From positions 3,006,501 to 3,070,500 of the forward strand of contig NZ_CP060494.1 of the NCBI RefSeq assembly GCF_014334115.1: DNA of 64,000 nt, written 5' to 3'. The DNA comes from Sphingosinithalassobacter sp. CS137 (GTDB lineage Bacteria > Pseudomonadota > Alphaproteobacteria > Sphingomonadales > Sphingomonadaceae). The notes under the pieces were generated by a model. The model searched no databases. It saw only the letters and a list, made by a program, of their open reading frames with translations, and was not told where the DNA came from. A program made the position numbers and the translations under genes. Below are positions 53,267-60,736 of this stretch, in pieces (the first letter of the stretch is position 1; each line of letters begins with the position of its first letter).

Positions 53267-55348
53267 TCAGGCGATCGAGCCCAGTGCGCGGATCCGCGCG
53301 CGCGCATGAATCTCGTTCTGCGAGAGCACCACGGTCGCCGGCCGCACCCGCTCGATGATCGAGCGGACGAAGGGGCGAATCGACGGGCTGGTGAGCAGGC
53401 ACGGAATCTCGCCGTCCTGCGCCAGCCGGTCATAGGTCTCGCGCACCGAGGCGATGAACTGCTGAAGCGACGATGGGGCCATGGCGAGCTGGCGGTCGTC
53501 GCCCGAGCCGACGATGCTCTCGGCGAAGGCTGCGTCCCAGTCTGGCGAGAGAGTGACGATCGGGATCGCCTCGCCGCGCACCTGCGATGCCGAGATCTGG
53601 CGAGCGAGGCGCCCGCGCACATGCTCGGTGATCTGGGTGAGGTTGTTGGTCAGCGGCGCCGCTTCGGCGATGCCTTCCAGGATCGTAGGAATGTCGCGAA
53701 TCGAGATGCCCTCGGCGAGCAGGTTCTGCAGGATCCGCTGGATGCTCGAGATCGACACCTTCGACGGCACGATGTCGGCCACCAGCTTCTCGGATTCCTT
53801 GTGGACCTCGGTCAGCAGCTTCTGCGTCTCGGTGTAGGAAAGCAGGTCGGCGATATTGTCCTTCACCAGCTCGGTGAGATGGGTGGTGATGATCGTGCCG
53901 CAATCCACCACGGTGAGACCACGGAAACCCGCCTCGTCGCGCAATTCGCGATCGATCCACAGCGCCGGCAGGTTGAACACGGGCTCGCGCGTCTCTTCGC
54001 CCGGCAGGCCGGACGGACCGCCGCCGGGATTGATGAGCAGCAGCTTGTCGAGCCGGATTTCGCCGCGTGCCGCTTCGGTCTCCTTGATGTAGAGGACATA
54101 TTCGTTGGGCTTCAGCCCCATGTTGTCGATGATGCGGACCGACGGCAGCACGAAGCCATATTCGGTGGCCATCTGACGGCGCAGTGCGCGAACCTGATCG
54201 TCGAGCCGCGGCTCGCGCTCGGCGTCGTTGATCATCGGCAGCAGCGCATAGCCGATCTCGATGCGCACCGCGTCGATCGCCAGCGTCTGGCCGATCGGCT
54301 GTTCGGCGATCGCCTGCTGCTCGGCGGCAACGGCTTCGGCGATTCGTTCCTGCGCCGCATCGGCCTCGGCCTTCTTGCTCATCTTCCAGGCGATCCAGCC
54401 GGCCAGCAGCGCAAAGCTGATGAACGGCAGAAAGGGGAGACCGGGCATCAGCGCCAGCGCGCCCATCAGGAAGGCGACCATGCCGAACGCCTTGGGGTGA
54501 CGGCCGAGCTGATCGCTCAGTGCCTTGCCCGCCTTGCCCTTCATGCCGCCCTTCGAGACGAGCAGGCCCGCGGCGACCGACACGATCAGCGCCGGGATCT
54601 GGCTGACCAGTCCGTCGCCGGCGGTGAGGATGGTGTAGGTGGAGAAGGCCTCGCCCAGGGGCACGCCATGCGCGAACACGCCGAGGCCCAGCCCGACCAG
54701 GATGTTGACTGCAGTGATGATGAGGCCCGCGATCGCGTCGCCCTTCACGAACTTCGACGCGCCGTCCATCGCGCCGTAGAAGCCGCTTTCGGCTTCGATT
54801 TCGGCGCGACGGGTCTTGGCGGTCTCTTCGTCGATCATGCCGGCGTTGAGATCGGCGTCGATCGCCATCTGCTTGCCGGGCATCGAATCGAGGCTGAAGC
54901 GCGCCGCGACTTCGGCGATGCGGCCCGCACCCTTGGTGATGACGACGAAGTTGATGATCACGAGGATCATGAAGATGGTGAGTCCGATCACCACCTGGCC
55001 GCCCATCAGGAACTCGCCGAACGCGCCGATCACGCCGCCCGCGGCGTCGGGCCCCTCATGGCCGTGGCTGAGGATCAGGCGAGTCGAGGCGATGTTGAGG
55101 CCCAGCCGCAGCATCGTCGCGATCAGCAGGATCGTCGGAAAGGACGAAAGCTCAAGGGGCTTGTCGATGAACAGCGCGGTCATCAGGATCATGACCGAGA
55201 TGGTGATCGAAAATGCCAGGCCGAGGTCCAGAAGCCAGGCCGGCATCGGCAGGATGAGCATCGCGATGATCGCGACGACGCCGATCGCCAGCGCCAGGTC
55301 GCGGCTGGCACCCATGCGATCGAAGAACTGTGTGAGGGCGGGAGACAT
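53267..55348 (-). CDS. flhA: Flagellar export gate protein FlhA
   Basis: 693 residues, family size. Eight N-terminal membrane segments begin with LALAIGVVAIIAMLILPMP. The FHIPEP signature region RIAEVAARFSLDSMPGKQMA and IDADLNAGMIDEETA is intact. The cytoplasmic C-terminal domain docks chaperone-substrate pairs. Last gene of fliF-fliN-flbD-flhA, 68 bp after flbD. Confidence 0.97.
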   Translation of the reverse strand: MSPALTQFFDRMGASRDLALAIGVVAIIAMLILPMPAWLLDLGLAFSITISVMILMTALFIDKPLELSSFPTILLIATMLRLGLNIASTRLILSHGHEGPDAAGGVIGAFGEFLMGGQVVIGLTIFMILVIINFVVITKGAGRIAEVAARFSLDSMPGKQMAIDADLNAGMIDEETAKTRRAEIEAESGFYGAMDGASKFVKGDAIAGLIITAVNILVGLGLGVFAHGVPLGEAFSTYTILTAGDGLVSQIPALIVSVAAGLLVSKGGMKGKAGKALSDQLGRHPKAFGMVAFLMGALALMPGLPFLPFISFALLAGWIAWKMSKKAEADAAQERIAEAVAAEQQAIAEQPIGQTLAIDAVRIEIGYALLPMINDAEREPRLDDQVRALRRQMATEYGFVLPSVRIIDNMGLKPNEYVLYIKETEAARGEIRLDKLLLINPGGGPSGLPGEETREPVFNLPALWIDRELRDEAGFRGLTVVDCGTIITTHLTELVKDNIADLLSYTETQKLLTEVHKESEKLVADIVPSKVSISSIQRILQNLLAEGISIRDIPTILEGIAEAAPLTNNLTQITEHVRGRLARQISASQVRGEAIPIVTLSPDWDAAFAESIVGSGDDRQLAMAPSSLQQFIASVRETYDRLAQDGEIPCLLTSPSIRPFVRSIIERVRPATVVLSQNEIHARARIRALGSIA

Positions 55349-55416
55349 CAGCGGATCTCGAACCTTTTCCAGCCGAACTCACAGAGAGGCCGGAGCGTGG
55401 CGATTGGAGGTTTTCG

Positions 55417-56754
55417 TCAGGCGGCCGGCGACACGGCAATGCCCGCCTCGACGAAGCTCTTGAGCTTGTTGCGCATGGTGCGCACCGAGATGCCCAGGAT
55501 GCTCGATGCCGAGGTGCGGTTGCCGTGGCAGCGCTCGAGAGTCTGCAGGATCAGCTCGCGCTCGACTTCCTCGACGGTCCGGCCGACGAGATTCTCGACC
55601 TGGAGCCGCGAGGCGCCTTCACCGGCGTCGCGCTCCGCGATCCGCGATCCGTCGATCAGCACCAGATCCTCGGGTTCGATCCGTGCGCCGCGGGCGAGCA
55701 GCACGGCGCGGTGCACCGCATCCTCGAGCTCACGAACGTTGCCCGGCCAGCTGTAGCGCCGCAGCAGCGCAAGCGCGGCGTCGCTCAGCGGCCGGAACGG
55801 AAGCCCGTCGGATACCGCCATCCTTTCGGCGAAATGCTGCGCCAGCAACGCGATATCGTCGCCGCGCGCGCGCAGCGGCGGAACCTCGATGCGCGCGAAA
55901 CCGAGCCGCGCGAGAAGATCAGCGCGGAAGGCCCCTTCGGCGACGCGCGCTTCCAGATCCATGCCGGTCGAGGCGATGATCCGGGCGCGGAACGGCACGA
56001 GCTCGGCGCCGCCGACGCGGCGGAAGCGCTGTTCCTGGAGCACACCGAGCAGCTTCGCCTGTGTGGCCGGTGCCACGGCGCCGACTTCGCGCAGCAGCAC
56101 CGTGCCTTCACCTGCCTTCTCCAGCCGACCGAGACGACGCGCTATTGCGCCGGGGAAGGCGCCTTCCTCATGGCCGAACAGCTCGGATTCGAGCACTTCG
56201 GCGGCGACGCCCGAGCATTCGACGACGAGCAGCGGATCGGGACGGCCCGAGGCGGCGTGGATGGCGCGCGCCATCACTTCCTTGCCGGTGCCTTTCTCCC
56301 CGGTGACGAGCACGGGCGCGCCGCTCGGCGCCACTGCGACCGCAAGTTCGGTAGCACGCATGAGGGCGGGGTGTTCGCCCAGGCCGCGCGGCACGCGGCG
56401 CGCCACGACCGACGCGATCGCTGCGGCGATCAGTTCGCGCTGCGGCGGCAGCGGCACATAGTCGCGCGCGCCGGCGCGGATCGCCGCGACCGCGCGTTCG
56501 GCGGGCGCGTCGACTCCGCACCCCAGCACCGGAACGATGAAGCGTTCGGCGCGAAGCCGCTCGAGAAAGCCGACGATGTCGAGCCCGACATCGAACATCA
56601 CCAGATCGCAGCCGCTCTCGCGCAGCAGTGCCAGCGCCTCGGCAGGGCCGTCGGCCATCGCGGCCTCGGCACCCGCATCGCGCGCCAGCTCGGCGGCAAG
56701 ACGGAATTCGCCGCCAGGCGCGCCGACCAGCAGCATACGGATCGGTCCGGCCAT
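55417..56754 (-). CDS. flbD: FlbD-type flagellar response regulator with altered AAA+ motifs
   Basis: 445 residues: degenerate receiver (MLLVGAPGG, no acidic pair; FDVGLDIVGF), AAA+ domain, Fis-type HTH (NRTSASSILGISVRTMRNKL). The receiver and HTH match Caulobacter FlbD closely. Walker A GEKGTGKEVMARAI is intact. Two normally invariant sites differ: the sigma-54-contacting loop reads GAFPGA instead of GAFTGA, and Walker B reads TVLLREVG instead of hhhhDE. I checked both from the bases. Such a protein should not remodel sigma-54 normally. It overlaps fliN by one base. Inference: a DNA-binding regulator working with a sigma-70-type polymerase. Confidence 0.9.
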   Translation of the reverse strand: MAGPIRMLLVGAPGGEFRLAAELARDAGAEAAMADGPAEALALLRESGCDLVMFDVGLDIVGFLERLRAERFIVPVLGCGVDAPAERAVAAIRAGARDYVPLPPQRELIAAAIASVVARRVPRGLGEHPALMRATELAVAVAPSGAPVLVTGEKGTGKEVMARAIHAASGRPDPLLVVECSGVAAEVLESELFGHEEGAFPGAIARRLGRLEKAGEGTVLLREVGAVAPATQAKLLGVLQEQRFRRVGGAELVPFRARIIASTGMDLEARVAEGAFRADLLARLGFARIEVPPLRARGDDIALLAQHFAERMAVSDGLPFRPLSDAALALLRRYSWPGNVRELEDAVHRAVLLARGARIEPEDLVLIDGSRIAERDAGEGASRLQVENLVGRTVEEVERELILQTLERCHGNRTSASSILGISVRTMRNKLKSFVEAGIAVSPAA

Positions 56755-57110
56755 CAGCGGTCCGCCCGAACGATTTCGGTGAGCGTCACGCCGAGAGCTC
56801 CGTCGATCAGCACAACCTCGCCGCGTGCGATCAGCCGATCGTTGACGAAGATGTCGACCGGTTCACCGACCCGCCGATCGAGTTCGAGTACATGCCCCGG
56901 CCCAAGCTGGAGCAGTTCGCCCACCGGCATCCGCGTGCGGCCGAGTACGGCCTGCACCTTCACCGGGACGTCATGAACAGCTTCCAGCTCCTCCGGCGTG
57001 CCGGCGCCAGGCGCCTCGCGTTCCGGGGCGGCGTCGAAATCCTCGAGGATCGGCGCACCGGTTTCCTCGGCGGGGGCGGCTTCGGCGGGAATGATATCGT
57101 GCGGTTCCAC
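56754..57110 (-). CDS. fliN: Flagellar motor switch protein FliN
   Basis: 118 residues. The acidic N-terminal part is followed by a C-terminal SPOA domain: HDVPVKVQAVLGRTRMPVGE, GHVLELDRRVGEPVDIFVND, RGEVVLIDGALGVTLTEIV. Forms the base of the C ring with FliM. Thirteen bp after fliF and one-base overlap with flbD. Confidence 0.94.
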   Translation of the reverse strand: MEPHDIIPAEAAPAEETGAPILEDFDAAPEREAPGAGTPEELEAVHDVPVKVQAVLGRTRMPVGELLQLGPGHVLELDRRVGEPVDIFVNDRLIARGEVVLIDGALGVTLTEIVRADR

Positions 57111-57123
57111 GTACGGGGCTCCT

Positions 57124-58725
57124 TCAGGCGTTCATCCAGTGGCGGATCACCGACGCGGCCTCGGGGGGGCTCGCGGCGATGGCGTCGCCGATGCGCTTCA
57201 GCGCGGAGAGTTTGATGCGGCCGTCGACCTGCGCCATCTCGATCTCCTGATCGAGCATCGGATGCTGGCGGCCGGCTTCGAGTGCGGCGAGCTCCTGCTG
57301 CGCTTCGGGATCGCCTTCGGCGGCGCGGCCGGCCAGCGCGATCATCTCGGGGGATTGTTCCTCGATCATCGCCGGTTCGGCCACGGCGGGCGCGATCTTC
57401 GGCTTCAGCATTCGCAGAGCGATCAAGCCGGCAGCGGCGATCACGAGCAGCTGAAGCAGCCCGAACACCCGATCCATGGAAAGGAGCGACAGGAAGCTGT
57501 TCTCGCCCTCGGCCAGATCCTCGACCGGTGCGAAGGCCATGCTCTCGACGACCACGCTGTCGCCGCGTTCGGCGTCGATGCCGACGGCGTTCTCGACCAG
57601 GCGAGTCAGCCGCTGGACCTGTTCGGCGGGCAGGCCCGCTTCGCCGCCATCGACCATCACCGCGACAGTGAGGCGCGTGACCTTGCCCGGCGCGCGCACC
57701 GTGACCGTGCGGCGCGAGCTGTTCTGATAGGTCGTGTCCTCGGACGTCTGGTTGCTCGCCGACCGGCGGCTCTCGCCGGGCAGGCCGGCTGCAGCGCCTT
57801 CGTTCTCGGGCAGCTGCTCGGCAACGGTGGCGGCAGGAGGCGCGGCGCCGTTCTCCTCGTCCTGGCTGCCGTTCTCGACCGTCACCTGACGGGCGATCAC
57901 CTGCGTATCCGGATCGAAGATATTCGCTTCCTCGCGCGTGGCATCGCGATCGATCTGGGCGGAAACCTCGGCACGCACCTTGCCCTGGCCGACGATCGGC
58001 TCGAGCAGCGATTCGATTTCGTCGCGCATCCGCGTCTCGACCTGCGTCTGGCGTGCGTCGGCGTCGCCGGCAACGGCGGCATCGGGATCGCCGGCGCGAG
58101 CGAGCAGCGCGCCCGACTGATCGACGATCGAAACCGACTCGGGCGACAGCTCGGGCACCGAGGACGAAACGAGATAGCGTATCGCGGCGATCGTTTCGGC
58201 GGGCAGGCGGCCGCGCGTCTTCACCGTCACGGCGGCCGAGGCCGGCCGCCGCTCGGCGGCGAACATCGCCCGCTCGGGCATGACGATATGGACGCGTGCG
58301 CGGGCGATGCTCTCAAGGCTCTCGATCGAGCGGACGAGCTCGCCTTCGATCGCGCGCGTCTCGTTCAGCTTGGCGCGGCTGGCGGAAACGCCGAACGATT
58401 CCTCCTGGTCGAGCACGTCATAGCCGATCGCGCCGCCCAGCCGTTCGCCGGCCAGGCTCATGCGCAGCTCGGCGAGTCGGTCCTGCGGCGCCATCACCGA
58501 GCTGCCGTCGGCGGAGAGGCGATATTCGACGCCCTGCGCTTCCAGCTTCTCGACGATCGTCTGCGCCGCGCCGGGATCGAGATCGGTGTAGAGAAAGCCC
58601 ATCTGCGGGTCCGAGCCGCGCGTCGCCACGAATGCGAGCGCCGCCAGCAGCGCCAGTGCGACGCCCCCCATCAGCATCAGCCGCTTGGGCCCGAGCTGCT
58701 CCGCGAATTTTCTGATTGCTTCCAA
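57124..58725 (-). CDS. fliF: MS-ring protein FliF
   Basis: 533 residues. A first membrane helix (KRLMLMGGVALALLAALAFV), periplasmic ring-building domains (FLYTDLDPGAAQTIVEKLEA, TRAIEGELVRSIESLESIAR), a second helix (FGLLQLLVIAAAGLIALRML) and a short cytoplasmic tail that binds FliG. First gene of fliF-fliN-flbD-flhA, preceded by a box and two palindromes. Confidence 0.95.
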   Translation of the reverse strand: MEAIRKFAEQLGPKRLMLMGGVALALLAALAFVATRGSDPQMGFLYTDLDPGAAQTIVEKLEAQGVEYRLSADGSSVMAPQDRLAELRMSLAGERLGGAIGYDVLDQEESFGVSASRAKLNETRAIEGELVRSIESLESIARARVHIVMPERAMFAAERRPASAAVTVKTRGRLPAETIAAIRYLVSSSVPELSPESVSIVDQSGALLARAGDPDAAVAGDADARQTQVETRMRDEIESLLEPIVGQGKVRAEVSAQIDRDATREEANIFDPDTQVIARQVTVENGSQDEENGAAPPAATVAEQLPENEGAAAGLPGESRRSASNQTSEDTTYQNSSRRTVTVRAPGKVTRLTVAVMVDGGEAGLPAEQVQRLTRLVENAVGIDAERGDSVVVESMAFAPVEDLAEGENSFLSLLSMDRVFGLLQLLVIAAAGLIALRMLKPKIAPAVAEPAMIEEQSPEMIALAGRAAEGDPEAQQELAALEAGRQHPMLDQEIEMAQVDGRIKLSALKRIGDAIAASPPEAASVIRHWMNA

Positions 58726-58775
58726 GATCGCCCCGCCATTCGCCGGATACCCTGGGCACGCGGCCCGATAGCTCT

Positions 58776-58781
58776 CTTATA
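58776..58781 (-). promoter_or_regulatory. Flagellar-type -10 box variant, fliF operon
   Basis: Minus strand GCTCCTCCTATAAGAGAG: TATAAG instead of TATAAT, 50 nt before the fliF ATG. Confidence 0.65.
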
Positions 58782-58795
58782 GGAGGAGCGACGGC

Positions 58796-58826
58796 GGCAG
58801 ATTCTGCCGGGTGGGAAATTTTTGCC
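58796..58826. promoter_or_regulatory. Tandem ftr-like palindromes upstream of fliF
   Basis: GGCAGATTCTGCC (58796-58808), a perfect 13-bp palindrome 14 nt upstream of the TATAAG, and a weaker GGAAATTTTTGCC (58814-58826). Centres are 18 bp apart. Confidence 0.6.
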
Positions 58827-58858
58827 GGGCTTGGGTCCGGCACATGCCGAACATGGCT

Positions 58859-58888
58859 CGACCGCGGCGGCACGGGCCGCCGCGGTCG
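58859..58888. terminator. Long GC hairpin after fliH
   Basis: A perfect 13-bp stem CGACCGCGGCGGC/GCCGCCGCGGTCG with a 4-nt loop, 55 bases past the fliH stop. No T run. Probably marks the end of fliG-fliH. Confidence 0.5.
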
Positions 58889-58943
58889 TCCGGGCAGGTC
58901 AGGGCTGCCGTCCGCGAAGGGCAGCGGCAGCCGATGAGTAGGG

Positions 58944-59597
58944 CTAGAGGTCCTTGGGCAGCAGCGTCTCGAGCTCGGCCGCGATTTCCGCGCGCCGCGC
59001 TGCGGCATCAAGCACAAGGCCCCCTTGTTCCCAAACGATGTGCGCATCGCCAGGGACCAGCGCCGGATCGGGCACGACGGCCAAATTCAGCCGGCGGCGG
59101 TCCTTGCTCTGGCGGTCGGCGATCCGTGCCTCGATCTCGGAAACCAGATCGGGATGGACGCGGATCAGCAGTTCGGTGCCGCGTGCCACCTGTTCTAGCA
59201 CACGCCCGATCGCACCGTCGATCGCCGCCGCGGGAGCCGCTTCGAGCGCGCGTCCGGCGAGCAGCTCGGCTGCGGCGAGCGCCACATCGGTCGCTTCGCC
59301 GGTGAGGCGCTCGGCGGTCTCGGCGAACTGGCCGTCGAGCGCCTCGATCCCCGCCTGCAGCGAATCCACGGCGCTCAGCAATGCGGTGTCGCGTTCGGTG
59401 CGGGCGTGGGTCAGCCCTGCCTCGAAGCCGTCGGCCCGTGCCATTGCCAGCGCGCCTTCGTGGTCGGCGCGCAACACCGCCAGCTCCTTGCGCAGCGCCG
59501 CGAGCTCGAGCGTGAGATCGCTGCGCGGCGCCTCGCTCTCGGGCATGGCGGCCGTGAAGACCCGATCGAATGCGAAGCGCTGAACGTGCAGACTCAT
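58944..59597 (-). CDS. fliH: Flagellar export regulator FliH
   Basis: 217 residues. Helical N-terminal stalk (LTLELAALRKELAVLRADHE) and a C-terminal domain with LLIRVHPDLVSEIEARIADR and GDAHIVWEQGGLVLDAAARR, which are FliH/SctL signatures. Holds FliI in an inactive form and guides it to the gate. Ten bp after fliG. Confidence 0.88.
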   Translation of the reverse strand: MSLHVQRFAFDRVFTAAMPESEAPRSDLTLELAALRKELAVLRADHEGALAMARADGFEAGLTHARTERDTALLSAVDSLQAGIEALDGQFAETAERLTGEATDVALAAAELLAGRALEAAPAAAIDGAIGRVLEQVARGTELLIRVHPDLVSEIEARIADRQSKDRRRLNLAVVPDPALVPGDAHIVWEQGGLVLDAAARRAEIAAELETLLPKDL

Positions 59598-59607
59598 CGC
59601 CGACTCC

Positions 59608-60642
59608 TCAGATGATCATCGCATCGTCGCTCTTGGGATCGACGAGCAGAATCTCGCCGCGATCCGCAAGCGACTTGGCGAGACGGACGAGCGCGGTCTG
59701 CGCTTCCTCGCAGTCGCGCGCACGGACGGGGCCCATCGCGGCCATGTCCTCGCGCATCAACTTGGCGGCGCGCTCGGTCATGGCGCCGAAGAAGAGGTTC
59801 TTCATCTCTTCCGGGGCGCCCTTGAGCGCCAGCGCCATCTCGCGCTTGTCCGCATTGCGAACGATGACGGCGATCGCGGCCGGCAGCAGATTGCCCAGAT
59901 CCTCGAAGGTGAACATCAGCGCGCGAATGCGTTCGGCGCTCTCGGGCGCCTTTTCGTCGAGCGCGGTCAGCATCGCCTCTTCGGTCGAGCGATCGAGCGC
60001 GTTGAACATCTCGGCCATGGCCTCATGCGGATCGCGCTTGTTGGTGCGCGACAGATTGGTCATGAATTCGGTCTTCAGCGTCTGCTCGACCTGCTGGATG
60101 ACTTCCTTCTGCACCGTCTCCATGCGCAGCATGCGCATCACGACGTCGGTGGAGAAGTCGCGCGGCAGTTCGGCGATCACGCGTGCGGCATGATCGGCGC
60201 GCAGCTTGGAGAGGATCACTGCAACCGTCTGCGGATATTCCTGCTTGAGCGCGCCGGCGAGCACGGTTTCGGATACGTTGGAGAGCTTGTCCCACATCGT
60301 CCGGCCGCTCGGCCCACGCAGATCCTCCATGATCTCCTTCACGCGGTCGCCCGGCAGCACGCTGGTAAGCAGCCGCTCGGTCGTCTCGTAGCTGCCGTGC
60401 AGCGAGGCCATGCTCGACACTTCGCCGGTGAACTGGACCAGCAGATGCTCCACCACCGCCGCGGGGATGCGGCCCAGCCCGGCGATCACGCCCGAAAGCT
60501 CCTTGATTTCGTCTACCGAGAGCTGTTCCCAGATGGGGGCTCCATGGTCCTTGCCCAGCGCCAGCATCAGTGCGGCGGCGCGCTGGGGGCCGGAGAATCG
60601 CTTCAGTTCGGGCGGCTCGGCCACCGGCGTCATCACGGTCAT
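59608..60642 (-). CDS. fliG: Flagellar motor switch protein FliG
   Basis: 344 residues. FSGPQRAAALMLALGKDHGA at the start, the middle PQTVAVILSKLRADHAARVI (EHPQ-type loop), and the C-terminal torque domain FTFEDLGNLLPAAIAVIVRN with charged helix AAKLMREDMAAMGPVRARD. Transmits torque from the stator. ATG 60642 is used. A flagellar box lies 54 nt upstream in a divergent intergene. Confidence 0.96.
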   Translation of the reverse strand: MTVMTPVAEPPELKRFSGPQRAAALMLALGKDHGAPIWEQLSVDEIKELSGVIAGLGRIPAAVVEHLLVQFTGEVSSMASLHGSYETTERLLTSVLPGDRVKEIMEDLRGPSGRTMWDKLSNVSETVLAGALKQEYPQTVAVILSKLRADHAARVIAELPRDFSTDVVMRMLRMETVQKEVIQQVEQTLKTEFMTNLSRTNKRDPHEAMAEMFNALDRSTEEAMLTALDEKAPESAERIRALMFTFEDLGNLLPAAIAVIVRNADKREMALALKGAPEEMKNLFFGAMTERAAKLMREDMAAMGPVRARDCEEAQTALVRLAKSLADRGEILLVDPKSDDAMII

Positions 60643-60695
60643 GCAACTTCCCTGAAAATTGCGTCCGCGCGCACCCGCATGGGCACGCACCCCTC

Positions 60696-60702
60696 TATTA
60701 TA
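60696..60702. promoter_or_regulatory. Near-palindromic flagellar box between fliG and the propeller gene
   Basis: CCTCTATTATAGAAGGG. Minus strand TATAAT points at fliG; plus strand TATTAT points at the gene at 60733. Confidence 0.6.
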
Positions 60703-60718
60703 GAAGGGGGGAAAGAGA

Positions 60719-60736
60719 ATGGGCTCGCGGAGATGA
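60719..60736 (+). promoter_or_regulatory. Five-codon leader ORF coupled to the propeller gene
   Basis: ATG GGC TCG CGG AGA TGA encodes MGSRR. It has a strong GGGGGGAAAGAG site just upstream, and its stop overlaps the propeller gene ATG (ATGA). The big gene has only a GGAG touching its own ATG, so its translation may depend on the leader ORF. Confidence 0.45.

Noticed and set aside
51721..53358. 545-codon plus-strand frame opposite fliK
   Set aside because: Low-complexity Gly/Ala/Ser-rich product, the mirror of the Ala/Pro-rich FliK ruler.
53306..55756. 816-codon plus-strand frame opposite flhA
   Set aside because: Shadow of flhA with Arg/His/Asp-rich composition.
35795..58826. Sigma-54 promoters suggested by GGCA...TTGC sequences near flbT, fliL, fliF and flagellin
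   Set aside because: The GG and GC are separated by 8 nt, not the 10 nt needed for -24/-12 promoters. The sequences are palindromic and are better read as protein binding sites.
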